Source of the DNA: Neptunicella marina
Lineage (GTDB): Bacteria > Pseudomonadota > Gammaproteobacteria > Enterobacterales > Alteromonadaceae
DNA length: 64,000 nt
Direction: 5' to 3'
Assembly (NCBI RefSeq): GCF_014270035.1
Contig: NZ_JACNEP010000007.1
Coordinates: forward strand, 186,001 to 250,000
Shown: one piece after another, positions 45,654 through 54,851 of the stretch
Layout: each line of letters opens with the position of its first letter
Position numbering within the stretch: position 1 is the stretch's first letter
Position numbers and translations under genes: made by a program
Notes under the pieces: model-generated
Seen by the model: the letters and a program-made list of their open reading frames with translations, nothing else
What the model was told of the DNA's origin: nothing
Database searches by the model: none

Positions 45654-48146
45654 CTAAAGGTTCTGTTCAAACAATTTATATATGCGTTTGTATTCGTCCA
45701 GCCAGGAAGTTGGTTCAACAAATCCGTGAGATTCAACCGGAAACAAGGCCGTTTCAAAGTTATCTTTCTTCAGCTCAATCAAACGCTGCACCAAACGTAC
45801 GGTATCCACAAAAAACACATTGCTATCCACCATAGGAGCGTTAATCAGCAACGGCTTTTGCAACCCTTCAGCAAAGTAAATCGGCGAACTCCGTTCGTAA
45901 GCGATGGGGTCCGTATCTGGCATATTTAAAATATTGGACGTGTAGCCGTGATTATAATGCGCCCAATCTGACACAGGGCGCAATGCTGCACCGGCCTGGA
46001 ACAAATCAGGCGCAGTAAATAGCGACATGTAGGTCAGGAATCCACCATAAGAGCCGCCATATGTGCCAACACGATTACGATCAACGTTGGCATTGTCTAC
46101 CAACCAATTCACGCCATCACGCAGGTCCTCCACCTCGGGTTTGCCCATATGACGGTATATTGCAGTACGCCAGTCTCGCCCATAACCACGTGATGCCCTG
46201 TAATCCATATCCATTACTACATACCCTTGCTGAGCCAGCAGACTATGGAACATAAATTCGTGATAATAATCAGACCAGCCTAAATGCGAATTTTGCAGGT
46301 AACCGGCACCGTGGGTAAACATCACCGCTTTACGAGGCTCGCCTTGTTTATAATCTTTGGGGTAATACACCCGGGCGAAAACAGGCTGCTGAGTGTGTGA
46401 TGATGGTACTGGCACCACATCAGGCGCAGTCCATGGTAAGGCCAGAAATTCATCACTGATTGTATGAGTTAAACGTGTTGCTTCAACGCCGGTTTTCGCG
46501 TTCTGAATATAAAGCTCTGGCGGCTGCACCAGTTTAGAATGAGTCAGCAACAACTTACTTTCATCCGGACTTAACTGATAGTCTGTCTTGCCCTTTAAAT
46601 CGGTTAATTGCTCAACAGCCCCGCTTTTTGTATCAACCCGGTAAATATCATAAATACCAGGATGTTTAACATTGGCCTTATAATAAACATAACTGTCGTT
46701 ATGAGTGACAGTGAGACTATCAACTTCAAATGCACCAGAAACCAATGCCTGTGCTTTTTTACCCGGTTGCTGCATATATAAATTGGCGTAACCGGATTTT
46801 TCAGACAGGTAATAAAGAGTTTGCGACTGATTAAACCAGCCAAAGCTGTTAAAGCGATAGTTTATCCAGGCATCGTCGTGCAGACGATCCTGATTGACTA
46901 ATTTTGCATCCTGCAAATCGACTGTGGCCAGCCATCGGTCTTTGTTATCCCAGGCTTCCAGCATAACAGCAACCTGCTCACCACTGTTATGCCACTGGAT
47001 AGAACTGCCATTCCAGTACCAATCATCCATCAGCACGATATCGCGGGGCAAACGGTTAACCTGATAGGATTTCCCTTCTCTTGACGCATTTTCTTTCCTG
47101 ACCTGCGCCAGTACGTCATCGTTATAACCAGGCAAACTGTTATAAGACAAAGGACGGACTTTATTTTGTGTTATATCCACTAACCACAACTGATAATTTT
47201 GAGCTTCGGCGTCTGCTACTCGTTGACGTGCTGGCTGTGCTTCAATTCGACCATCTTCATTTACGTAACTTGGCATAATATCGCTATCATCACGTTCGGA
47301 CACCGGTTTGGATGTTGCCAGCACTAACCATTTGCCATTGGGTGACAAACTTGCTTTTACTGTGTATTGCTCTTGTGGCAAATACACCGGACGCTTGGTA
47401 GTGGTCGCATTTTTACTTTCCATCACGTACTGATGGTTAAACTGGGTCTGGCGATCAGTTCGTCGCTGTTTAACCACTCCAATCAATTTTTGTTGTTGTT
47501 CAGCGATATAATCAGCTGGCTTGTCGTTGGCTTCTGGCGTCTGTTCAAACGACCATTGCACCAGCAATCCTGTAAAACCATTGGTTAAATCCAGACTAAA
47601 GAACTGATCACCGCTTTGGTAGGCCAGATTACCGTTATTCAAAAATAATATCTGACTTGCATCGATATTGCCCTGACTCAGCTGACGTACCTTACCCGTG
47701 ACTAAATCCTTTACAAATAAATTGCCTTCAAACTGCCATGCCGCTTTGGTTTTATCGCGATTAAATACCCTGTTGTTATAAGCGACCTGATGAAGTTGTT
47801 CTAATTCAACTCGCTGACCGTTGTCAGTATCCGATGGGGCTATACGAAATAAATCATTAATTGGCTGGCCTTCACGTTTACGTTCATAAAAAACATGCTG
47901 GCTATCATCTGCCCAATAGGCGTTAGATGGCTGACGGCCAATCCAGTCAGGGTCTGACATTATTTTTTCCAGCGTAATTGGCCCGTTGGCATTGGCTGGA
48001 TGACTTGCAGCATGGATAACAGGCACAGCTGCACGCGACACCAGTTGGGTTTGGGGTGAAGAATCTGGAGTTGCACTACAGGCTACCAGTGAGGCGGACA
48101 GCAAACAGGCTGCCACAGATTTATAAGAAGGTCGCATACTACTCAC
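45654..48146 (-). CDS. S9 family (prolyl oligopeptidase/DPP IV-like) lipoprotein peptidase
   Basis: An 830-residue enzyme with a lipoprotein signal and lipobox LVAC (cysteine near residue 23), a beta-propeller region (about 60-560) and a C-terminal alpha/beta-hydrolase domain. The nucleophile is in GTYGGSYGGFLTYM (GxSxGG), and the catalytic His in VESHGFVEP. It would act at the periplasmic or outer face on peptides, perhaps with proline. Single gene, convergent with rrtA. Confidence 0.92.
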   Translation of the reverse strand: MSSMRPSYKSVAACLLSASLVACSATPDSSPQTQLVSRAAVPVIHAASHPANANGPITLEKIMSDPDWIGRQPSNAYWADDSQHVFYERKREGQPINDLFRIAPSDTDNGQRVELEQLHQVAYNNRVFNRDKTKAAWQFEGNLFVKDLVTGKVRQLSQGNIDASQILFLNNGNLAYQSGDQFFSLDLTNGFTGLLVQWSFEQTPEANDKPADYIAEQQQKLIGVVKQRRTDRQTQFNHQYVMESKNATTTKRPVYLPQEQYTVKASLSPNGKWLVLATSKPVSERDDSDIMPSYVNEDGRIEAQPARQRVADAEAQNYQLWLVDITQNKVRPLSYNSLPGYNDDVLAQVRKENASREGKSYQVNRLPRDIVLMDDWYWNGSSIQWHNSGEQVAVMLEAWDNKDRWLATVDLQDAKLVNQDRLHDDAWINYRFNSFGWFNQSQTLYYLSEKSGYANLYMQQPGKKAQALVSGAFEVDSLTVTHNDSYVYYKANVKHPGIYDIYRVDTKSGAVEQLTDLKGKTDYQLSPDESKLLLTHSKLVQPPELYIQNAKTGVEATRLTHTISDEFLALPWTAPDVVPVPSSHTQQPVFARVYYPKDYKQGEPRKAVMFTHGAGYLQNSHLGWSDYYHEFMFHSLLAQQGYVVMDMDYRASRGYGRDWRTAIYRHMGKPEVEDLRDGVNWLVDNANVDRNRVGTYGGSYGGFLTYMSLFTAPDLFQAGAALRPVSDWAHYNHGYTSNILNMPDTDPIAYERSSPIYFAEGLQKPLLINAPMVDSNVFFVDTVRLVQRLIELKKDNFETALFPVESHGFVEPTSWLDEYKRIYKLFEQNL

Positions 48147-48254
48147 AACTTGGATTAAAAAAGACCGCTATTAATACGTAAAAGTTGATGCTTTGGCAAA
48201 TCAGAGTGTTATTCTGATGGCAACATCCGTTCACACCTGACTTTTGAGGAAATT

Positions 48255-48797
48255 ATGAAAAAGCTTGTTACCTTACTGGCAGTGCTTGGCTTCAGTAGTG
48301 CTACGTTGGCTGAATGTCCAGATGTACTGAAATTTGTAAAACGTAAATTAAACTCACAGGAAACGGTCAATCTGTGTGACGCTTATGCAGGTAAAACACT
48401 ATTAATCGTTAATACGGCCAGTTACTGTGGTTTTACGCCCCAATTTAAAGGTCTGGAAGCCTTATACGCTAAATACAAAGATCAGGGGTTCAGTATTTTA
48501 GGGTTCCCTTCCCATGATTTTAATCAGGAAGATGACGACGAAGGCAAAACGGCGGAATTATGCAAGTTAACCTACGGTGTAAAATTCCCAATGTTTGAGC
48601 CCATGTCGGTCAAAGGTGAGGATGCTGATCCAATGTATCGCATCCTGGCTAAGCAGGCAGGCAGCGAACCCAGCTGGAACTTTTACAAATATTTGGTTGG
48701 CGCCGATGGCAAAGTTATTCAGGCGTTTGGTTCCAGAACAAAACCACAAGATGAAGACTTTATTAGTGTGCTGGAAGCCAACCTCAAAAAGTCATAG
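48255..48797 (+). CDS. Periplasmic glutathione peroxidase
   Basis: A 180-residue thiol peroxidase with a Sec signal (VTLLAVLGFSSATLA), the catalytic cysteine in NTASYCGFTPQF and the conserved Trp in WNFYKYLV. The usual FPCNQF block reads FPSHDF here, with Asp where many GPx enzymes have Gln; other bacterial members share this. Likely reduces peroxides in the periplasm using thioredoxin-like donors rather than glutathione. Single gene with a terminator. Confidence 0.88.
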   Translation: MKKLVTLLAVLGFSSATLAECPDVLKFVKRKLNSQETVNLCDAYAGKTLLIVNTASYCGFTPQFKGLEALYAKYKDQGFSILGFPSHDFNQEDDDEGKTAELCKLTYGVKFPMFEPMSVKGEDADPMYRILAKQAGSEPSWNFYKYLVGADGKVIQAFGSRTKPQDEDFISVLEANLKKS

Positions 48798-48827
48798 TTA
48801 AAATTATGCAGTCTACCCAAAACAGAA

Positions 48828-48848
48828 AAGCGCCTGTTTAAGGCGCTT
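48828..48848 (+). terminator. Terminator after the glutathione peroxidase gene
   Basis: AAGCGCCT and AGGCGCTT enclose five bases. No strong T-run follows. Confidence 0.65.
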
Positions 48849-48943
48849 AAATCATTCAATTGCACTGCATATTTTATAAAACGACATTGAAACAACTACA
48901 TCAATATTATTGTTATTGGTAGTGTTGGAAAATTATTCAGGCT

Positions 48944-49015
48944 TCAGATATACGCAGACAACGAACAGACAGCCACAATTACCAGATAAAATCCAATCCT
49001 TAAAAAAACTCTCAT
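48944..49015 (-). CDS. Candidate 23-residue hydrophobic small protein
   Basis: Reading from an ATG at 49015 gives MRVFLRIGFYLVIVAVCSLS plus three more residues and TGA. AAGGAGG lies five bases before the ATG, a near-perfect ribosome-binding site, and TACAAT further upstream could be a -10 box. The peptide is a single membrane-spanning segment with a basic start, like small membrane proteins or type I toxins. It was found by reading the gap between annotated genes. Existence depends on the RBS; conservation is untested. Confidence 0.5.
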   Translation of the reverse strand: MRVFLRIGFYLVIVAVCSLSAYI

Positions 49016-49356
49016 AAATCCTCCTTGTTTCCTTGAGTTTTCTCTACCCGTGCTGAGTAGGGCGTAAATTGTAGAAGAAAATATGATAAAATCCAGAAAA
49101 AATCAGGAATAAAAAATCCTTTTTTCTGGTCAGAGGCTATTGCATTTGAAAATTATTTTTAGAATCAAAAAGATGCAGACAAAAAAATCCCGCCTAACGA
49201 CGGGATAACTATACACTCAACTTGGAACACACTTTAGCGGCGGAGCCATGTTTAAACAACCGCGCTATAAAGTTAGTCAATTACCGTTTTGATTAGTTCA
49301 ACATAAATGCAAAAAAAACGTAAATAATTTCAGAATTTTTCCAGGATATTGATTCT
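49016..49356. other. Intergenic region 5' of the small ORF
   Basis: No further gene seen. It holds a stem ATCCCG/CGGGAT at 49187-49206 whose minus-strand continuation is a T-run; this is a likely terminator for the acyltransferase gene. The AT-rich sequence between 49080 and 49130 may hold the small ORF's promoter. Confidence 0.55.
49187..49206 (-). terminator. Terminator after the acyltransferase gene
   Basis: ATCCCG and CGGGAT enclose eight bases, then seven T on the minus strand. It lies about 150 bp beyond the acyltransferase stop. Confidence 0.75.
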
Positions 49357-49962
49357 TCAACATTTTTCCGGAAATTTAGCCGTAACACCGGCAAAAAATT
49401 GCTGTACTTTTTGCATTTCAGCATCCCAGTCGTCGCTCACCGCAAAACAAGGACCAAATCCCACCACCTTTTTTGCGTAATCAAAATAAATCAATTGCAC
49501 CGGCACGTTGGCCTGATAAGCAATTTTAAGAAAGCCCGATTTCCATTCCGTCACCTTACTACGAGTCCCTTCCGGTGCCAGCGCCAGCATCAGAAAATCG
49601 CTGTCCGCAAATTTTTCGCTTAACTGGGTGACCACACCATGACTACGCGAACGTTCAATCGCTATTCCACCTAAAAACCGCAGTAAACCGGCAAATGGCC
49701 ATACAAATAAACTGCTTTTAGCCATAAATGCCAGCTTTAAACGCAATGCAAAAACACTGGCCATTCCTACGACAAAATCCCAATTAGACGTATGCGGTGC
49801 AACCGCAGCCACAAACTTTTTGTGTTGCGGGAATTGGCCTTCGAAACGCCAGCCCATCATTTTTAATACACCACAACCCAGCCAGTACATAATTCGGCTT
49901 TGCCAGCGTGGATTTTGCGCAGGAATATTTAACGCTTCAATATTCAGAGACATGTTTTGCAC
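49357..49962 (-). CDS. 1-acyl-glycerol-3-phosphate acyltransferase-family protein
   Basis: A 201-residue PlsC-fold membrane-associated acyltransferase. The HxxxxD motif is HTSNWD (residues 57-62), and the substrate motif PEGTRS follows at about 135. A hydrophobic N-terminal stretch (MYWLGCGVLKMMG) anchors it. The family acylates lysophospholipids or related glycerols; the specific acceptor is unknown. Single gene. Confidence 0.85.
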   Translation of the reverse strand: MQNMSLNIEALNIPAQNPRWQSRIMYWLGCGVLKMMGWRFEGQFPQHKKFVAAVAPHTSNWDFVVGMASVFALRLKLAFMAKSSLFVWPFAGLLRFLGGIAIERSRSHGVVTQLSEKFADSDFLMLALAPEGTRSKVTEWKSGFLKIAYQANVPVQLIYFDYAKKVVGFGPCFAVSDDWDAEMQKVQQFFAGVTAKFPEKC

Positions 49963-50208
49963 TACTTAAAATAAGGTGGACATACTAGCAGCTGATCAGC
50001 CTGAACGACGAAAAGTAGCCTTTATATTAACGAGATTTTAACAGACTTCTGATATATGCAAAATAATCTGATTAAATTGAGATAAATTATCGATTTAAGT
50101 ACTGAAAAGAACGGCCTTTTATTATTATAATGCCTGCAAAATAAACGATAGCGTGACAGCTTAGGCTGCACATACATTAATCACAATCACATACTGACTG
50201 AGGCGACC

Positions 50209-51399
50209 ATGTTTGACGTTCTGACTCCCCTTCCTGCCGACCCGATTTTAGGTTTATCCGCTGCCTATAAGAAGGATACCAACCCAAATAAAATCGATTT
50301 AGGTGTAGGTGTCTATAAAGATGAGCAGGGCCGAACGCCAATCATGAATACAGTGCAAAAAGCCCAGCGCATTTTACTGGAAACCGAAGACAGCAAGACC
50401 TATATCCCTCAACAGGGTGTGCAGGGTTTTATTGATGGTATGCTGCAATTAATTTTAGGTCAGGGACATAAAGCGCTGATCGAGAATCGTATTGCGGCGG
50501 TACAAGCACCAGGTGGCTGTGGGGCACTGCGCATTTTGGCAGAGCTAATCAAACGTTGTGACGGAGACACCACGGTATGGGTAAGTGATCCAACCTGGGC
50601 AAACCACATTCCATTAATTGGCAATGCGGGACTGAATATCAAAACCTATCCTTATTTTGATAAAACCTCTGCCAGCATTAAATTTGATGAAATGGCAGAT
50701 TGCCTGAAACAAGTTAAAAAAGGTGATGTAGTTTTGCTGCACGGCTGCTGCCACAACCCAACCGGTGCAGACTTAAATAAAGATCAGTGGAATACTGTAC
50801 TGGAAATTGCTCAGCAAACGGGCTTTATTCCCTTTGTTGATATTGCCTATCAGGGTTTTGGTGACAGCCTGGAAGAAGATGTATACGGCGTGCGTTTGTT
50901 GGCAAATAGTTTGCCGGAAGTGATCATTGCGGCGTCTTGCTCAAAGAACTTTGGTTTGTATCGTGAACGCACTGGTTTAGCAGTAATGATTACCGAAACA
51001 CCGGCAATCGCCAGTATCACTCAGACCCAAATTCAGAGCATTGCACGTGGTATATATTCGATGCCGCCTTCCTATGGTGGTGCATTGGTAGACATCATTT
51101 TAAATACACCTGATTTAAAAACGGAATGGATGCAGGAAGTCACCGACATGCGCGAGCGCATGAAAAACTTGCGTAAACTGTTGGTGGATAAACTGGCAGA
51201 AAAAGGCGCAAGCAAAGATTTTAGCTTTGTTAATCAACAAAAAGGTATGTTCTCATTCCTGTGTATCTCTCCTGAACAGGTTGAAAAGCTGGTTAATGAA
51301 CACAGTGTTTATCTGGTAAGTTCCAGCCGCGTTAATATTGCCGGTATTAGTTTGAGCAATGTTGATAATCTGGCAGAAGCTTTGGTAAAAGTACTGTAG
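50209..51399 (+). CDS. Aspartate/aromatic aminotransferase
   Basis: PLP aminotransferase of the AspC/TyrB group, 396 residues. The cofactor lysine is in SCSKNFGLYRERTG, and DPTWANH, HGCCHNPTGAD and the substrate arginine SSRVNIAG are present. Its position just before the tyrosine degradation genes suggests it transaminates tyrosine and phenylalanine to the keto acids that feed HppD, but AspC-like activity cannot be excluded. Ends in a strong terminator. Confidence 0.92.
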   Translation: MFDVLTPLPADPILGLSAAYKKDTNPNKIDLGVGVYKDEQGRTPIMNTVQKAQRILLETEDSKTYIPQQGVQGFIDGMLQLILGQGHKALIENRIAAVQAPGGCGALRILAELIKRCDGDTTVWVSDPTWANHIPLIGNAGLNIKTYPYFDKTSASIKFDEMADCLKQVKKGDVVLLHGCCHNPTGADLNKDQWNTVLEIAQQTGFIPFVDIAYQGFGDSLEEDVYGVRLLANSLPEVIIAASCSKNFGLYRERTGLAVMITETPAIASITQTQIQSIARGIYSMPPSYGGALVDIILNTPDLKTEWMQEVTDMRERMKNLRKLLVDKLAEKGASKDFSFVNQQKGMFSFLCISPEQVEKLVNEHSVYLVSSSRVNIAGISLSNVDNLAEALVKVL

Positions 51400-51421
51400 C
51401 AATTAAAGTAATATGACAAAG

Positions 51422-51443
51422 GGCACCTTCTGGTGCCTTTTTT
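51422..51443 (+). terminator. Terminator after the aminotransferase gene
   Basis: GGCACC and GGTGCC enclose four bases, followed by six T. Confidence 0.9.
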
Positions 51444-51500
51444 GTTTCTGATTTAAGAATATGCCACAGTAGCAATTCTGCTGTTAACTGCGTGAGTTGT

Positions 51501-52016
51501 ATGAATAAACTGAATCACTATTTGTCGATGTTATGTTTTACCGCTGGTTTATTGTTTGGTGTGCAATTACCTAACTGTTTGCATCAGTACGTGCAGCGCG
51601 TGGATGCGCATTTTCAGGAAGCCAGTCTTGCCATTGCACCTTATCAACAATTGGCAGACGAGCTGTATAACGGTTCAATGCAGGCCTTAGTGGAAGAACA
51701 TAAATCGTCGAAAGTGGTGTTATTTCAACGTGAAGCCGAGCCTATATTGCAGTTATATACACGCTGGCAGTACCTGGGACATTTACGTCAGCAACTTAAT
51801 GGCACTTTAATGCAACAAATGATCGTTGTAGTACAACAAGGTGACTCAGCCATACTTGATGAGACCTTAAGTGATTATCAGGCGACAATCCCGCTAACGC
51901 CTGTTGCTATTATTTGTGCACTTATCGGTGGCGTATTAGCCAGTATTTTATTTGAGTTAATTAGCAGTTTGTTATTTGCCCCATTCAGACAAAAAAACAG
52001 GACGCAAGCGTCCTGA
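51501..52016 (+). CDS. DUF2937 membrane protein
   Basis: A protein of 171 residues with an N-terminal membrane helix (MLCFTAGLLFGVQLP), a helical periplasmic middle with Gln-rich YQQLADEL and LYTRWQYLGHLRQQL, and a C-terminal membrane helix (VAIICALIGGVLASILFELI). It fits DUF2937, small proteins of Vibrio and Shewanella relatives. The ATG at 51501 is preferred over the upstream GTG at 51492. Function unknown. Confidence 0.75.
   Translation: MNKLNHYLSMLCFTAGLLFGVQLPNCLHQYVQRVDAHFQEASLAIAPYQQLADELYNGSMQALVEEHKSSKVVLFQREAEPILQLYTRWQYLGHLRQQLNGTLMQQMIVVVQQGDSAILDETLSDYQATIPLTPVAIICALIGGVLASILFELISSLLFAPFRQKNRTQAS
51998..52015. terminator. Terminator overlapping the DUF2937 gene end
   Basis: CAGGACGC and GCGTCCTG around AA, with A7 before and TTTTC after. 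It covers the last codons and the stop of the DUF2937 gene and ends the maiA operon on the minus strand. Confidence 0.82.
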
Positions 52017-52045
52017 AATTTTCATATTAAGTTGTACCCTAACGC

Positions 52046-52699
52046 TTATTCGGCATCCGGTTGCAAATGGGGCTGCGCCTTTTTAAACGCATCCAGCTGC
52101 ATACAATTATCCGCCACGCGCTGAATAGTTGGAAACTGTTGCATATCCAACCCAAAGCGTTCGGCATTGTATACCTGCGGCACTAAACACACATCGGCCA
52201 ACGTCACATCAAAACCAAAACAATAGTCTGCTGCGGTACTTTGCAGGCGTTTTTCCACGCCAGCAAAACCTTTTTGCATCCAGTGGCAAGCCCACCTGGC
52301 TTTGCCCTGTTGATCCTGATTGAACTCGTCTTGCAGATAATTCAGTACCCGTAAATTCCCAAGCGGTTGCATATCAGCTGCGAAATCTAATGCAAGAGTT
52401 CGAACTCTGGCGCGCTCTAGTGCATGAGCGGGTAATAATTTAACGCCCTGCTCGTACTTTTCGTCAACGTACTCGATGATAGCTAACGACTGATTAAGAA
52501 TAATATCTTCATCGTCATCATAGAGCGTTGGCACCAGTTCAGCAGGGTTTAAACCAAGATACTGTTCGCTATGTTGTTGTCCACCATCTTTAACCAGATG
52601 CACCGGCACAATTTCATAATCGAGTTGTTTTAGGTTAAGCGCAATCCGCACCCGATAGGTAGCAGATGAGCGCCAATAGCCATAAAGCTTTAATGACAT
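52046..52699 (-). CDS. maiA: Maleylacetoacetate isomerase
   Basis: Zeta-class glutathione transferase converting maleylacetoacetate to fumarylacetoacetate. The N-terminal SSATYRVRIALNLK is the zeta-class glutathione site, and the C-terminal all-helical domain includes DVTLADVCLVPQVYNAERFG. 217 residues, normal. Last gene of the hppD-hmgA-fahA-maiA run, 7 bp after fahA. Confidence 0.95.
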   Translation of the reverse strand: MSLKLYGYWRSSATYRVRIALNLKQLDYEIVPVHLVKDGGQQHSEQYLGLNPAELVPTLYDDDEDIILNQSLAIIEYVDEKYEQGVKLLPAHALERARVRTLALDFAADMQPLGNLRVLNYLQDEFNQDQQGKARWACHWMQKGFAGVEKRLQSTAADYCFGFDVTLADVCLVPQVYNAERFGLDMQQFPTIQRVADNCMQLDAFKKAQPHLQPDAE

Positions 52700-52706
52700 A
52701 GTTTAC

Positions 52707-53717
52707 CTACAGTGATTTTACCGTTTGTTCGATACTGCCAAAAATACACTGTCCTTGCGGGTCTTGCATGTGAATTTTGATGGTATCGCCAAAACGCATA
52801 AAGGCAGTTGAAGGTTTACCGTCACGAATGGTTTCAATCATGCGCACTTCTGCAATGCAGGAATAGCCAACACCACCTTCACTAATAGCGCTGCCGTGAT
52901 CTGTGCCCTGTTTATTGGAAACTGTCCCGGAACCAATAATCGCACCAGCACCTAAATTACGGCTTTTAGCCGCATGTGCGACTAACTGACCAAAATGGAA
53001 AGTCATGTCCTCACCCGCTTGTGGCTTACCGAAAGGCTGGCCATTGTATTCAGACAATAACGGCAAATGTACTTTACCTGCCTGCCAGTGCTCACCTAAT
53101 TCATCGGGTGTCACTACCACAGGTGAAAATGCAGACGCAGGTTTAGACTGGAAAAATCCAAACCCTTTGGCTAATTCACCAGGGATGAGACCACGCAAAG
53201 ACACATCATTAACCAGCATGATCAGTTTAATGTGCGATAACGCATCTTCTGCCGAAATGGCCATGGGCACGTCATCGGTGATGACCGCGACTTCACCTTC
53301 AAAATCAATGCCCCATTCGTCGCTGGGTAAAATAATGTCATCACGCGGCCCAATAAAGTCATCGGAACCACCCTGATACATCAAAGGATCGGTCCAGAAG
53401 GTGTCAGGCATTTCAGCACCACGTGCTTTACGCACTAATTCAACGTGGTTGACGTAAGCACTGCCATCTGCCCATTGATAGGCGCGAGGCAAAGGAGATT
53501 CACACTGAGACTGTTCAAACGCAAAACTGTCCTCAACATCTCCTGAGTTTAGATTTTGATAAACGGCATTTAACCCACTTTCACATTCTTGCCAGTTATC
53601 AATCGCCTGTTGCATGGTCATTGCGATAGTGGGAACCGCAACGGCTTTAGATAAGTCTTTACTGACAACCACTAACTGGCCATCACGAGTATTATTTTTT
53701 AAGGTAGCTAACTTCAT
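52707..53717 (-). CDS. fahA: Fumarylacetoacetase
   Basis: Hydrolyses fumarylacetoacetate to fumarate and acetoacetate, the last step of tyrosine degradation. 336 residues, with FAH-fold blocks GIDFEGEVAVITDDVPMAI (metal-binding Glu region), GFGFFQSKPASAFSPV and IGSGTVSNKQGTDHGSA. It resembles the shorter bacterial FAH proteins. It starts 3 bp after the hmgA stop. Confidence 0.95.
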   Translation of the reverse strand: MKLATLKNNTRDGQLVVVSKDLSKAVAVPTIAMTMQQAIDNWQECESGLNAVYQNLNSGDVEDSFAFEQSQCESPLPRAYQWADGSAYVNHVELVRKARGAEMPDTFWTDPLMYQGGSDDFIGPRDDIILPSDEWGIDFEGEVAVITDDVPMAISAEDALSHIKLIMLVNDVSLRGLIPGELAKGFGFFQSKPASAFSPVVVTPDELGEHWQAGKVHLPLLSEYNGQPFGKPQAGEDMTFHFGQLVAHAAKSRNLGAGAIIGSGTVSNKQGTDHGSAISEGGVGYSCIAEVRMIETIRDGKPSTAFMRFGDTIKIHMQDPQGQCIFGSIEQTVKSL

Positions 53718-53720
53718 ATT

Positions 53721-54851
53721 TTATTTAACTTTCCAGCTATTTACGTAGTCAGGATTTTCCACCACTAATGCACTCTCACCTATTTCAAGTGCATCACGGG
53801 TATCCAGCATCACAGCGACTTCATCGGTAAATTTCTTTTTATAGGCTTGTCCGGCAGCAAAAGCTTTAGGGTGCGGCCCGTGGGTGAAGCCAGCAGGATG
53901 GAACGACACCATACCCGCATCAATATTATCGCGACTGAAAAAATCCCCAGCGTGATAAAACAGAACTTCGTCATAATCATCGTTGCTGTGGTAAAACGGT
54001 ACTTTTAAGGCTCCCGGATCACTTTCAATGGGTCTTGGCACAAAGGTACAAATCACAAACCGGCTAGCCACAAACGTGGTATGCGCCGAGGGTGGCAAAT
54101 GATACCTATGGCTCATTAGCGGACGAATATCGCGCCAGTTAATGCGCACCACAGCTAAATCACCATGCCAGCCAATTGCATCCAGTGGATTAAACGGATA
54201 GGTAATGGTTGAAATTTGCTGGTGACGCTTAATTTCAACCTGCCATTCATTTTCATCCTGCTGAGCTAAAAACGCATCGTCAATTTTAGGTGTATCCAGC
54301 ATAGCCGCATCGAATACAGCATGCGGACCGACCATGCCTTTTTCCGGCAATTGATAGCTATCGTTGGTGGCTTCGATTAACAGAATGGTCATGGGTGAAG
54401 TCGGTTCGATACGCCACATGGTCGAGCGAGGCAGTACGATATAATCACCATCACGAATTGTTAAATGGCCATAATCGCAGAACAGCTCACCTTCGCCCTG
54501 ATGAATGAACAACAGTTCATCACCATCGGCATTACGGGCCAGTTTCGGCATGGCGCTATCCAGTTTCCACAACCGATAACGACAATGTGCGTTAAATAAA
54601 ATATCCGGCACATTCCACGGACAGGGTGTGCTGATTTGCTGCAACTGGTTTAGATCAAGTAAACGCGGACGCAATGGCCCTTGCCAGTCGCTCCAGCCTG
54701 TTGGCGCATGTTTGTGATGTAAATGGGTAGCAGGGCCGAAAAAGCCGCTGCGACCGATTTCACGTTCATATATTCCCTGCTCAGGAAAATCAGCATGCGC
54801 CTGACGCGATACCTGACCTTCCTGACGAGGAAAATGGATCCATTTACGCAT
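53721..54851 (-). CDS. hmgA: Homogentisate 1,2-dioxygenase
   Basis: Non-heme iron enzyme opening the homogentisate ring. 376 residues, the short marine-gammaproteobacterial form. Cupin region with iron ligands in DEVLFYHAGDFFSRD and FHPAGFTHGPHPKAF (His and Glu positions), as in the family. Its start overlaps the hppD stop by 8 bp, so translation is coupled. The operon order is hppD-hmgA-fahA-maiA. Confidence 0.93.
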   Translation of the reverse strand: MRKWIHFPRQEGQVSRQAHADFPEQGIYEREIGRSGFFGPATHLHHKHAPTGWSDWQGPLRPRLLDLNQLQQISTPCPWNVPDILFNAHCRYRLWKLDSAMPKLARNADGDELLFIHQGEGELFCDYGHLTIRDGDYIVLPRSTMWRIEPTSPMTILLIEATNDSYQLPEKGMVGPHAVFDAAMLDTPKIDDAFLAQQDENEWQVEIKRHQQISTITYPFNPLDAIGWHGDLAVVRINWRDIRPLMSHRYHLPPSAHTTFVASRFVICTFVPRPIESDPGALKVPFYHSNDDYDEVLFYHAGDFFSRDNIDAGMVSFHPAGFTHGPHPKAFAAGQAYKKKFTDEVAVMLDTRDALEIGESALVVENPDYVNSWKVK

